Shown piece by piece: positions 50,905 to 58,802 of a stretch of 64,000 nt of DNA. Under the pieces are notes generated by a model. The model was not told the origin of the DNA, ran no database searches, and saw nothing but the letters and a program-made list of their open reading frames with translations. Every line of letters begins with the position of its first letter. Position 1 is the stretch's first letter. A program made the translations under genes and the position numbers. Where the stretch lies: positions 496,001-560,000 of the forward strand of contig NZ_BMUZ01000001.1 in assembly GCF_014650455.1 (NCBI RefSeq), written 5' to 3'. This DNA comes from Streptomyces xanthochromogenes (GTDB lineage Bacteria; Actinomycetota; Actinomycetes; Streptomycetales; Streptomycetaceae).

Positions 50905-52110
50905 CTACTTCCTCGCGACGCCCCCGCTCGCGGCCTGCACGACCGCGGCGTCCTGGGCGCCGCCGTCGGGGCGCAGACCGCCGTCCGGTGCCGTCGCCTT
51001 ACGGACACCGCTCAACTGGCCGGACAGCCAGTCGAAGACCTCCGGCATCAGCGGTTTCCACACCACGTTGAGGTGGCCGCCGTAGGTCTTCTGCACCCAC
51101 ACCTTGGTGGGGGCCTTCGCGGCCTCGCGCAGCGCGAGCGCGTCCTCGTAGCCGTCGCCCGGCTGGCCGGTCATCAGGAGCGAGGTGCGCGGCGGGTGCT
51201 TGGCGTGGGCCAGTATCCACAGCGGGTTGGTCCCGCGTCGCAGTGCCGGCTCCTTCGCCGTGATCGAGTCGGACTCGGCGGCCGGGTCGTTGTACCCGGA
51301 CAGCGAGACGGCCGCGCGGTAGCGGTCGGGGTGCTCGACAGCGAGCTTGGCCGAGCAGTGGGCGCCGGCCGATATCCCGGCGACGGCCCAGCCGTCCGCG
51401 CCGGTCTGGGCGCGGAAGTTGTCGGTGACCATCTTGCGCACGTCCACGCTCAGCCAACTGTCCGCGTTGACCACGCCCGGCACATTCGCGCAGCCGGTGT
51501 CCTGCCCGGCCAGCAGCGAGGTGCGGGGCGCGACCAGGATGAACGGCTTGACCTCGCCCTTCACCATCAGCGGGCGCAGCTGTTCGGTGACGTCGAGGTT
51601 GGTGAACCAGTCCTTGGCGGAGCCGGGGTAGCCCGCGAGCAGTTCCACCACGGGGAAGTCCTCGGACCGGTGGGCCGGGTCGTCGTACTGCGGCGGCAGC
51701 CAGACGTACACCTCGCCGTCGGCCCCCGAGACCCGGCCGGTCAGATGCGTGACCTGGACGCCGGTGCCGAGGGCCGCGTCCTCGACCGGGGCGAACGCCT
51801 GCCGCACACGGGGCTCCTTGGCGATGCTGCGCCCGCCGGTGCCGTCGGCGCCCAGGTTCGGCGCGGCGGCCACATGGCCCTCGGTGCCGAGCAGATCGCC
51901 CCAGGTGTCGTAGAGGCCGTTCGCGTTGTTGACGGCGACGAACACCACGACGACCGCCGAGGCCTGGGCGGTGAGCACCATGAAGAGGCGCACGGCGCCC
52001 CGCACCACGGCCGGGCCGCCGACCCGGTGCCAGACGAGCAGCGGCACCAGCAGGGCGAGCGCGGCCATCACGATCGCGGTCACGAAGAAGGGCGTTCCGG
52101 TCAGGCTCAT
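50905..52110 (-). CDS. Membrane-anchored alpha/beta-hydrolase (esterase) paralogue 2
   Basis: 401 residues, closely related to the gene at 49590 over its full length (shared MSLTGTPF start, NNANGLYDTWGDLL, VVNADSWLSVDVRKM, EHPDRYRA). Nucleophile Ser in VAGISAGAHCSAKL and His in KTYGGHLNVVWK. It has an extra 30-residue C-terminal tail. ATG 52110. The sequence upstream is also conserved with that of the paralogue, including three TTGCC/TTACC motifs (52144-52168), so gene and promoter were duplicated together. Confidence 0.83.
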   Translation of the reverse strand: MSLTGTPFFVTAIVMAALALLVPLLVWHRVGGPAVVRGAVRLFMVLTAQASAVVVVFVAVNNANGLYDTWGDLLGTEGHVAAAPNLGADGTGGRSIAKEPRVRQAFAPVEDAALGTGVQVTHLTGRVSGADGEVYVWLPPQYDDPAHRSEDFPVVELLAGYPGSAKDWFTNLDVTEQLRPLMVKGEVKPFILVAPRTSLLAGQDTGCANVPGVVNADSWLSVDVRKMVTDNFRAQTGADGWAVAGISAGAHCSAKLAVEHPDRYRAAVSLSGYNDPAAESDSITAKEPALRRGTNPLWILAHAKHPPRTSLLMTGQPGDGYEDALALREAAKAPTKVWVQKTYGGHLNVVWKPLMPEVFDWLSGQLSGVRKATAPDGGLRPDGGAQDAAVVQAASGGVARK

Positions 52111-52261
52111 CACGTCCGGCAAGAGTGACACAAGCGCGCCCGGGTTGCCGGTTTTGCCATGGTTTTACGCAGGTAAAGCCACCGGTCACCCCACTGGCGC
52201 AGGGCCGGTCGCCCCAGCGGCTCGGGGACCGTCGTCCCCGGCGCCCGCCGGGGGCGGCGGC

Positions 52262-52942
52262 TCACACCAGCCGACGGGCCGTCGCCCAGCGGGTCAGCTC
52301 GTGCCGGTTGGAGAGCTGGAGCTTGCGCAGCACCGCCGAGACATGGGACTCGACCGTCTTGACGGAGATGAACAGCTGCTTGGCGATCTCCTTGTAGGCA
52401 TAGCCCCGGGCGATCAGCCGCAGCACCTCGCGCTCGCGCTGGGTGAGCCGGTCCATGTCCTCGTCGACCGGCGGTGCGTCCGTGGAGGCGAACGCGTCCA
52501 GGACGAAGCCCGCCAGGCGCGGCGAGAACACCGCGTCGCCGTCCTGCACCCGGAAGATCGAGTCGACCAGATCGGTACCGGTGATGGTCTTGGTGACATA
52601 GCCGCGGGCGCCACCGCGGATCACCCCGATCACGTCCTCCGCCGCGTCCGACACGGACAGCGCGAGGAAGCGGACCGGCCGCTCCGCGTCCGCCATCATG
52701 GCCGCCGAGCGCCGCAGCACCTCGACGCCGCCACCGCCCGGCAGATGGACGTCGAGCAGCACCACTTCGGGGCGCGTCGCCGTGATGACCGTGATCGCCT
52801 GGTCGACGTCGGCGGCCTCTCCGACCACCTCGACGCCCGTCGCCTCGGTCTGGCCGATCTCCGCCTGGACTCCGGTGCGGAACATCCGGTGGTCGTCGAC
52901 GAGGACCACCCTGACGTGGCGGCCTGTCGTTTCCTCGGTCAT
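52262..52942 (-). CDS. LuxR-type response regulator of the PspC module
   Basis: 226 residues. Receiver domain with the phosphoacceptor in VVLLDVHLPG and the Lys in GYVTKTITG, then a LuxR HTH (LTQREREVLRLIARGYAYKEIAKQLFISVKTVESHV). ATG 52942 overlaps the kinase stop (ATGA). Forms an operon with the PspC-domain kinase. The divergent PspC/LiaF-like gene is a probable target. Confidence 0.93.
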   Translation of the reverse strand: MTEETTGRHVRVVLVDDHRMFRTGVQAEIGQTEATGVEVVGEAADVDQAITVITATRPEVVLLDVHLPGGGGVEVLRRSAAMMADAERPVRFLALSVSDAAEDVIGVIRGGARGYVTKTITGTDLVDSIFRVQDGDAVFSPRLAGFVLDAFASTDAPPVDEDMDRLTQREREVLRLIARGYAYKEIAKQLFISVKTVESHVSAVLRKLQLSNRHELTRWATARRLV

Positions 52943-54213
52943 CCCTGTGCCCTCTCCATCTCCAGCTCGACTTCCGTGCCCCCGCCGGGCACCGAACGCA
53001 GCCTGGCCGTACCGCCGTTGCGCTGCATCCGGCCGATGATTGATTCTCGTACGCCCATCCGGTCGCCGGGAACCGCGTCCAGGTCGAATCCGGGGCCGCG
53101 GTCCCGTACGGAGACGAAGACCGTGCGGCCCTCGACCTCGGCGTACACCTGGACGGCGCCGCCCTCGCCACCGTACTTGGCCGCGTTGACCATGGCCTCG
53201 CGTGCGGCCTGCATCTGTGCGGACAGGCCGTCGTCCAGCGGGCAGTCGCCGACGACGACCACTTCCAGGGGGACGCCGTGCTTGTCCTCGACCTCGGCCG
53301 CCGCCTTCTTCACGGCTTCGGCGAGCGTCTCGGGCTCCTCCTCCTTGCCGGTGCCCTCCGGCTTGTACAACCAGGCTCGCAACTCGCGCTCCTGAGCCCG
53401 GGCCAGGCGCCGCACCTCCCCGACGTTCTCCGCGTTGCGCTGGATCAGGGTCAGGGTGTGCAGCACCGAGTCGTGGACGTGGGCGGCGACTTCGGCCCGC
53501 TCCTGGGCCCTGATGCGCATCAGCCGTTCTTCGGACAGGTCCTGCGTCATGCGCACCAGGTAGGGCCCGGCGAGCAGGGCGATGCCGGCGAGCACCGCTA
53601 TCGCGGCCGTCAGGACGTTGCCGAGCTGCGCGGCCGAGCCGTTGACCACGACGAATCCGGTGAGCCCGGTGCCGACCAGGGCGACCCCGGCAAGTCCCCG
53701 CACCACCGGGAGCCAGCGACTGCGGCGGGCGCCCTCGGTCCAGCGCGCCCGCCGGGTGTTGTCGGCCTGGCGCCACACCAGGATCACGCCGACCCCGATG
53801 AGGACGCTGGGGAAGATGTAGGGGTTGGCCCAGCCGCCGACGTCCACCTTCGAGGCGAAGACGGCGGCGCCGAAGAGCAGCGCGATCAACGCGACGATCT
53901 GCCCCTTGTCGGGCTTGCGCAGCCTGCGCTTGCCGTCCGCGCTGACCTCGAACGCCGAGCGCGGCCCGGCCGTCGTGCCGCCGAGGCCCAGCGGCACCAC
54001 GAACCAGAACACCGCGTAGAGCAGCGCGCCCAGGCCGTTGATCGAGAGCAGCCCGAGGAAGACGATCCGCACCCACACGACCGGAAGCCCGAGGTGCCCG
54101 GCGAGCCCGCGCGCGACGCCGCCGAGCATCCGCCCCTCGGCGGAGCGGTACAGCTTGCGGACCGGCGCTTCGTCGGCCTCGGGCGGCGACAGGCGGGGGG
54201 TGGCGACTGGCAT
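52939..54213 (-). CDS. PspC-domain sensor histidine kinase
   Basis: 424 residues. An N-terminal PspC domain (about 15-75: RKLYRSAEGRMLGGVARGLAGHLGLPVVWVRIVF) is followed by further membrane helices to about 210, then a HisKA_3-like domain with the phospho-His in AAHVHDSVLHTLTLI, and an HATPase domain (N box AREAMVNAAKYGG, G1 box VRDRGPGFDLD). PspC senses membrane stress in other bacteria, so this kinase likely monitors the envelope. ATG 54213 (MPVATPRLSPPE) chosen as the family-like N-terminus. Confidence 0.9.
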   Translation of the reverse strand: MPVATPRLSPPEADEAPVRKLYRSAEGRMLGGVARGLAGHLGLPVVWVRIVFLGLLSINGLGALLYAVFWFVVPLGLGGTTAGPRSAFEVSADGKRRLRKPDKGQIVALIALLFGAAVFASKVDVGGWANPYIFPSVLIGVGVILVWRQADNTRRARWTEGARRSRWLPVVRGLAGVALVGTGLTGFVVVNGSAAQLGNVLTAAIAVLAGIALLAGPYLVRMTQDLSEERLMRIRAQERAEVAAHVHDSVLHTLTLIQRNAENVGEVRRLARAQERELRAWLYKPEGTGKEEEPETLAEAVKKAAAEVEDKHGVPLEVVVVGDCPLDDGLSAQMQAAREAMVNAAKYGGEGGAVQVYAEVEGRTVFVSVRDRGPGFDLDAVPGDRMGVRESIIGRMQRNGGTARLRSVPGGGTEVELEMERAQG

Positions 54214-54286
54214 GCCACGATCGTCACACGAGCGCGGACCCCCGGGCATCAGGGTTGGCCCCCAGGCTTCCCTGAGGACAGCCCCC

Positions 54287-54319
54287 CTCTCGCGGGGGAT
54301 CAGCCCTCCCCCGCGAGAG
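54287..54319. promoter_or_regulatory. 12-bp perfect inverted repeat between the kinase and PspC genes
   Basis: CTCTCGCGGGGG and CCCCCGCGAGAG around 9 nt, in the divergent promoter region. May be an operator or a transcription insulator. Confidence 0.4.
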
Positions 54320-54409
54320 GCGGCGCCCCGCCCCCTCGGGGTCGAAATCAGGGTGAGGCCAGGGTCGGGGCGGGTGCCGTGGGGCGCACGGGCCCGTCAC
54401 CATGTAGGT

Positions 54410-54439
54410 ATGAGCACGCCGACCGAGGTGTCCGTATGA
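54410..54439 (+). CDS. Upstream mini-ORF 1 (MSTPTEVSV)
   Basis: Nine codons, ending in a TGA that overlaps the next ATG as ATGA. The repeat supplies GAGGTG shortly before each following ATG, so a ribosome could terminate and restart twice before reaching the real gene. Created by the 26-bp duplication. Confidence 0.45.
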   Translation: MSTPTEVSV

Positions 54440-54465
54440 GCACGCCAGCCGAGGTGTCCGTATGA
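54436..54465 (+). CDS. Upstream mini-ORF 2 (MSTPAEVSV)
   Basis: Nine codons, ending in an ATGA overlap with the true PspC-gene start at 54462. Same origin as mini-ORF 1. Confidence 0.45.
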   Translation: MSTPAEVSV

Positions 54466-55754
54466 GCACGCCGACCGAGACGCCCCTCGCGCCGCCCGAC
54501 CCGGCCCCCGGGGCCCCGCAGTTGCGCCGCAGCGGCCAGAACAAGATCATCGGCGGGGTGTGCGGCGGTCTCGGCCGGTACTGCGACATCGACCCGGTGA
54601 TCTTCCGGATCGCCCTCGGCGTGCTCTCCGTGACCGGCGGGCTCGGCCTGGTCTTCTACGGATTCGCCTGGCTGCTCGTGCCCCTCGACGGCGAGGACGA
54701 GAACGAGGCCAGGCGGTTGCTCACCGGCCGGGTCGAGGGCGCGGCCCTGGTGGCCGTCCTGATGGCGCTCGCCGGCTGCGGGATCTTCCTCACCATGCTG
54801 CGCAACGGCTCGGTGATGACGTTCGCGGTGCTGCTCGCGCTGCTGCTCGGGGGCGCCGCAGCCTGGTCGCAGCGTCGCTCCACCGCACCCCCGGACACCC
54901 CGCTCGACCCGGTCGCGGCCCAGGCCGTCGCGGACGCGCCGCCCGAGACGAAGGCGCCGCCCGCCCCCTCCCCGCCCTCCTGGTGGCGGGACCCGATCGT
55001 CAAGGACGGCACCACGGGACCGGTCGCGGGCGGCTATCTGTGGGGCCCCGCGGACGCGGACGCGCCGCCGGCCGGCAAGGCGGCGCGCAAGGCCGCTCGG
55101 GCCGCCGTGCGCGCGGACCGGGGGCCGCGCCCCATCGGCGGGCTCCTCTTCTTCCTGGCCCTGCTCGCCTTCGGCGCCGGGCTCGGCGCCCGCTGGGGAC
55201 ACCAGCCGCTCGGCACCGGCCTGGAGACCGGGTTCGCGGCGGCGCTCGGGGTGTTCGCGCTCGGCCTGATCGTCAGCTCGCTCCTGGGCCGCACCGGCTT
55301 CGGCACGGTGTTCCTCGCGGTGCTCACCGCGGCGCTCCTCGCCGGCTCGGCCGCGCTGCCGAAGACCATCGACGCGCACTGGGTGCGCACGGACTGGGCA
55401 CCCACCGCGATCGGTGAGGTGAGGCCGGACTACGACCTGGGGAGCGGCGTCGCCACCCTCGACCTGAGCCGGGTCGCCGTGCCGCCCGGCCGGACCCTGA
55501 CGACCGGCGCGCAGGTCGGCGCGGGCCGCGCCAAGGTGGTCGTACCGAAGGACGTGACCGTAAAGGTGAGCTTCGACATGGGAGTCGGTGACATCCAGTT
55601 GCCCGGCGAGGACCCGAACCACATCCAGGTCGAGCCGGGCGAGAAGCGGACGGCCACGCTCGCGCCGCCCGCGGGCGCCAAGCCGGCCGGCACGCTGGAA
55701 CTCCACCTCAAGGTCGGCGTCGGCCAGGCGGAGGTGGACCGTGCCGCGTCATGA
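54462..55754 (+). CDS. PspC domain protein with a LiaF-like C-terminus
   Basis: 430 residues. PspC domain at about 20-75 (RRSGQNKIIGGVCGGLGRYCDIDPVIFRIALGVLSVTGG), several membrane helices to about 305, then an external beta-rich domain (RVGAGRAKVVVPKDVTVKV-like, DMGVGDIQLPG) resembling the C-terminal domain of LiaF/DUF4097-type proteins. Together with the divergent PspC kinase and regulator this forms a LiaFSR-like envelope-stress module. ATG 54462 is the third copy of a triplicated start region. Overlaps the next gene by 14 nt. Confidence 0.88.
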   Translation: MSTPTETPLAPPDPAPGAPQLRRSGQNKIIGGVCGGLGRYCDIDPVIFRIALGVLSVTGGLGLVFYGFAWLLVPLDGEDENEARRLLTGRVEGAALVAVLMALAGCGIFLTMLRNGSVMTFAVLLALLLGGAAAWSQRRSTAPPDTPLDPVAAQAVADAPPETKAPPAPSPPSWWRDPIVKDGTTGPVAGGYLWGPADADAPPAGKAARKAARAAVRADRGPRPIGGLLFFLALLAFGAGLGARWGHQPLGTGLETGFAAALGVFALGLIVSSLLGRTGFGTVFLAVLTAALLAGSAALPKTIDAHWVRTDWAPTAIGEVRPDYDLGSGVATLDLSRVAVPPGRTLTTGAQVGAGRAKVVVPKDVTVKVSFDMGVGDIQLPGEDPNHIQVEPGEKRTATLAPPAGAKPAGTLELHLKVGVGQAEVDRAAS

Positions 55755-56007
55755 GTTCCGCCCCGGCCGCCTGGTCGCCGGGCTCGCCCTCGCCGCGACG
55801 GCCGTCCTGTTCGCGGGGGACGCGGCCGGGCGCTGGAACACGCCGTCGCCCTTGGTGATCCCGCTGGTCTGCGGCGGACTCGGGATCGCCTCGCTCGTGA
55901 GCTGGATCGACTACGGGGTGCGCAAACGGCGCCGCCTGGCGAGGAACGCGTCCGCGGACAGCAGGGGCGTCCCGGCCAGCACGAGCGGGAGCCAGGCCAT
56001 CAAGTAG
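55741..56007 (+). CDS. Small two-helix membrane protein
   Basis: 88 residues with two hydrophobic helices (LVAGLALAATAVLFAGDAAG and PLVIPLVCGGLGIASLVSWI) and a basic, Ser-rich tail. GTG 55741 has GGAGG 7 nt upstream and overlaps the PspC gene, so the two are co-expressed. Its last 97 bp overlap the 3' end of the convergent DoxX gene, so the tail is encoded antisense to another coding region. Confidence 0.75.
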   Translation: MPRHEFRPGRLVAGLALAATAVLFAGDAAGRWNTPSPLVIPLVCGGLGIASLVSWIDYGVRKRRRLARNASADSRGVPASTSGSQAIK

Positions 56008-56426
56008 GCCAGGTCGTTGCCGTAGTAGTACGGGGTGGTCCGCCAGCTCACCGTGAGCCACAGGGAGAGCGAGATGAGGGCGCCGCCCAGTGCGGCGAGC
56101 CGGCCGAACAGGCCGAGCAGGGTGCCGATCCCGACGGCCAGTTCGCCGAGCGCGATGGCGTAGCCGAATCCGGAGGGACTCTTGAGGGCGAGGTCCACGA
56201 GAGCGGGGATCGCGGCGCTGTCCCGCACGCCGTGCATCAGCTCGCCGATGGAGCCGGTGCCGCTCGCGTGGAAGAACGCGCTGTCGGTGAGCTTGTCGAG
56301 ACCGGCGTAGACGAACGTCACGCCGAGGAAGATCCGCAGCGGCAGCAGCGCGTAGGTGCGGGCCGTGGCCCGCCAGCCGCCCGCGCCCTCGTCCACCCCC
56401 GCCCTGGTCACGTACCCATGTGCCAT
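55911..56426 (-). CDS. DoxX family membrane protein
   Basis: 171 residues. Four-helix DoxX fold: LLPLRIFLGVTFVYAGLDKL near the N-terminus, GYAIALGELAVGIGTLLGLFGRLAALGGALISLSLWLT, and LAYLMAWLPLVLAGT. DoxX proteins are linked to thiosulfate/quinone or redox roles, but most are uncharacterised. ATG 56426 has GGAGG upstream and is preferred over ATG 56444. Convergent overlap of 97 bp with the small membrane protein gene. Confidence 0.87.
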   Translation of the reverse strand: MAHGYVTRAGVDEGAGGWRATARTYALLPLRIFLGVTFVYAGLDKLTDSAFFHASGTGSIGELMHGVRDSAAIPALVDLALKSPSGFGYAIALGELAVGIGTLLGLFGRLAALGGALISLSLWLTVSWRTTPYYYGNDLAYLMAWLPLVLAGTPLLSADAFLARRRRLRTP

Positions 56427-56526
56427 GGCTGATCCCGCCTCCATCCGATTGGCCTGTCACCAGACGATACGGACGGGGGGAACGCGTGTCTCAATCCCAC
56501 TCCGGTCACCCGGGCGGGATCGGCTC

Positions 56527-57771
56527 CTACTCCGCGACCTCCACGAGCACCGCGTTCGTCTCGACGCCCGCGGCCGTCACCACCCGGACCTCCACCCGCC
56601 CCGCCTCGACGTCCACCGGCACCGGCACCGTGAGCACCCCGTCCGTCGGGTTGGCGAAGCCGCCCGGCACCGGGATCAGGGGCACGTGGACGTGCACCGC
56701 GCCGATGCGCACCACCATGCGGGCGAGCCGGTCCGGGGTGCCGGCGCCCGGCGGGACGAAACCGGCGCCCCGGATCTCGATGTCGTCCCCCGTACGGATC
56801 GGCGCGTCCAGGTCCCCCGCCTCGCGGGCCCGTACGACGGAGAGCACCACGGGCCGGGCGCCCTCCGCGTACTTCCCGGCGAGGTAGGTCGCGGCGGAGA
56901 CGAGGACGAGGACGGCCAACCCCCAGGGAAGGTCGGGTAGTTGATCGGGCTTCCGGGCCAGGCGCACTGCCGCGAAGAGGATCGCGACCAGGGTCGCCGC
57001 CACGTACTGCGCGTCCGGGAAACTCCCGCGCCCCGCGTCGTCGGTGACGAGGTCGGCACCGCGCGGCCGGTCGGCCCGCACCTTCTGCAGGCGCTGGCCG
57101 TGGATGCGTACCGTCACCACCCGGCGGACCATCACCGCGATCACCGACGTGATGAACAGGACCGTCAACAGGCCGCCGCAGTGCGCCAGTTGGAGCCCGT
57201 CCAGAACCCGCTCGCGCTCGGCGGGGTCGGAGGCGGCGGCCAGCCGCAGGGCCAGGACCAGGGTCGCGAAGACCGCGAACAGGGCCCATGCCGCCGCGAC
57301 CGCCCGCGAGGTCGAGAGGCGGTTGTCCTCGCCGAGCAGAGGCGCGAGGAGCCCGCCGTGCGCGCGGTGCAGATGCGCGACCACCGTCGCCGGGGCCGCC
57401 ACCGCGAGGGCGGCCAGGAGTCCCACCGTGCGGGCGGGCGTCCACCCCGCCCCGATCGCGGTCGACGCCTCGGCGAGGCAGAGCGCCACCACCCCGCCCC
57501 AGACCGCGCCCAGCGTGCCCCACCAGACCCGCTCGGGCCAGGTCCGGCCCGCTTCCCTGCCGCGTTCGGCGACCGCCCGCGCGGACTGGGTCAGCTCGTC
57601 GGAGACCCACTGGCGCGACGCCCCGGCGGAGTGGGCGACCGCGGCGGGCAGCCCCTCGCCCGCGGCGAGCCCGTCCCGCTTGGCGAGGAACTCCGCCACC
57701 GCGCGCCGGTGCCCGTCCCGCGCGCCCTGCGCGCAGTCAACGCCGCATTGCCGAGCCTCCTGCACTGCCAC
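56527..57771 (-). CDS. Multi-pass membrane protein with a C-terminal beta domain
   Basis: 414 residues. A soluble helical N-terminus (to about 80) is followed by about six membrane helices (85-300) and a C-terminal soluble domain of about 90 residues with the pattern of an immunoglobulin/IPT-like beta fold (DIEIRGAGFVPPGAG... LTVPVPVDVEAGRVEVRVVTAAG). GTG 57771 with GGAG 6 nt upstream. Monocistronic. Not recognised as a named family. Confidence 0.75.
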   Translation of the reverse strand: MAVQEARQCGVDCAQGARDGHRRAVAEFLAKRDGLAAGEGLPAAVAHSAGASRQWVSDELTQSARAVAERGREAGRTWPERVWWGTLGAVWGGVVALCLAEASTAIGAGWTPARTVGLLAALAVAAPATVVAHLHRAHGGLLAPLLGEDNRLSTSRAVAAAWALFAVFATLVLALRLAAASDPAERERVLDGLQLAHCGGLLTVLFITSVIAVMVRRVVTVRIHGQRLQKVRADRPRGADLVTDDAGRGSFPDAQYVAATLVAILFAAVRLARKPDQLPDLPWGLAVLVLVSAATYLAGKYAEGARPVVLSVVRAREAGDLDAPIRTGDDIEIRGAGFVPPGAGTPDRLARMVVRIGAVHVHVPLIPVPGGFANPTDGVLTVPVPVDVEAGRVEVRVVTAAGVETNAVLVEVAE

Positions 57772-57892
57772 CGGGAACTCCGTCCGTACGCCAAACCCCT
57801 TGAACCGTCAGGGAATTGTCGCGCACCGGAACCATCCGCCGGTCGACACCGCCCGGCCCGGAGAGTGATTGACGCACCATCAAATTGACGTA

Positions 57893-58681
57893 CTACGACA
57901 GGAGTTCGGGCTCCGCGTGGCTGATCTGCCGCCACAGCGGCTGGTAGTTGATCCACGCCACGAGATCGCTGCCGAGCTGGTCGCGGGTCGTCACCGCGTC
58001 CCGCCGGTCGATGAGCACGGGCTTGCCGGCCGCCCGCGCCGCGAGCTGCACCTTGGCGCACCGCTCCATCGAGATGAACCACCACGCCGCCGCGTCCACC
58101 GAGTCCCCGACGGTGAGCAGCCCGTGGTTGCGCAGCACGACCGCCTTGTACGAGGCGAGCGCCGCAGCGATCCGCCGGCCCTCCTCGGCGTCCACGATCA
58201 CCCCGGTGTACGCGTCGTACACCGCGTGATCCTCGAAGAAGGCGCAGGCCTCCTGCGTGTACGGCTCGACGAACTCGCCGAGGGCCGCGAGCGCCCTGCC
58301 GTACGTGGAGTGGGTGTGGACGACAGCGACGGCGTCCGGGCGGGCCCGGTGCACCTGGGCGTGCACGGTGAACGCGGCCTGGTTGACGTGGTGGCCGCCC
58401 TGGACGACCTGGCCCTCCCCGTTGACCAGGATCAGCTCGCCCGCGGTGACGTGCGCGAACGGAACCCCGAACGGGTTCACCCAGTAGCAGTCGGCCAACT
58501 CCGGGTCGCGTGCGGTGACATGGCCCGACACGCCTTCCTCGTACCCGAACCGGGCGAAGAGTCTCAGCGCCCCCGCGAGCCGCTCCTTGCGGTGCTGCCG
58601 CTCCTGGGCGGGGTCGTCGTGCACGGGCGGCAGATCGAACCGCAGCTGGTCCACCGGTATCGGCTCGGGCATCTCAGTCAT
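57893..58681 (-). CDS. Class II aldolase/adducin family protein
   Basis: 262 residues. Zinc-binding histidines of the family are visible in VVHTHSTYGRALAAL and in VLRNHGLLTVGDSVD, and the N-terminal phosphate-loop region in GYEEGVSGHVTARD. Enzymes of this family include fuculose- and ribulose-phosphate aldolases/epimerases and methylthioribulose-phosphate dehydratase; the actual substrate here is unknown. ATG 58681 with a leaderless promoter. Confidence 0.88.
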   Translation of the reverse strand: MTEMPEPIPVDQLRFDLPPVHDDPAQERQHRKERLAGALRLFARFGYEEGVSGHVTARDPELADCYWVNPFGVPFAHVTAGELILVNGEGQVVQGGHHVNQAAFTVHAQVHRARPDAVAVVHTHSTYGRALAALGEFVEPYTQEACAFFEDHAVYDAYTGVIVDAEEGRRIAAALASYKAVVLRNHGLLTVGDSVDAAAWWFISMERCAKVQLAARAAGKPVLIDRRDAVTTRDQLGSDLVAWINYQPLWRQISHAEPELLS

Positions 58682-58687
58682 GGCCGG

Positions 58688-58709
58688 AAGCTACCTCGCG
58701 TTACCGCAG
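58688..58709 (-). promoter_or_regulatory. Leaderless promoter and PhoP-box-like motif of the aldolase gene
   Basis: Minus strand: GTTCACCTGCG (PhoP-unit-like) followed by GTAACGCGAGG and a TAGCTT -10 box (58688-58693) ending 6 nt before the ATG. The second 11-bp unit is poor. Confidence 0.35.
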
Positions 58710-58742
58710 GTGAACAGAGTCGTGCGGGCGTCGGTGGCAACG

Positions 58743-58782
58743 GCGACGGCGCCGCCCCGGAGTACGGGGACGACGCCGTCGC
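58743..58782 (-). terminator. guaA terminator
   Basis: Outer arms GCGACGGCG / CGCCGTCGC with an inner CCCCG / CGGGG stem, 20 bp beyond the guaA stop. Confidence 0.65.
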
Positions 58783-58802
58783 TTTCGCCGAGCCGGTGGG
58801 GG

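Larger units (their letters stand above)
54410..54487 (+). repeat. Triplicated 26-bp start region of the PspC gene
   Basis: ATGAGCACGCC begins copies at 54410, 54436 and 54462. Copies 1 and 2 are full 26-bp units differing by two bases; copy 3 diverges after about 16 bp. Since 26 is not a multiple of 3, each copy is in a different frame. Confidence 0.92.
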
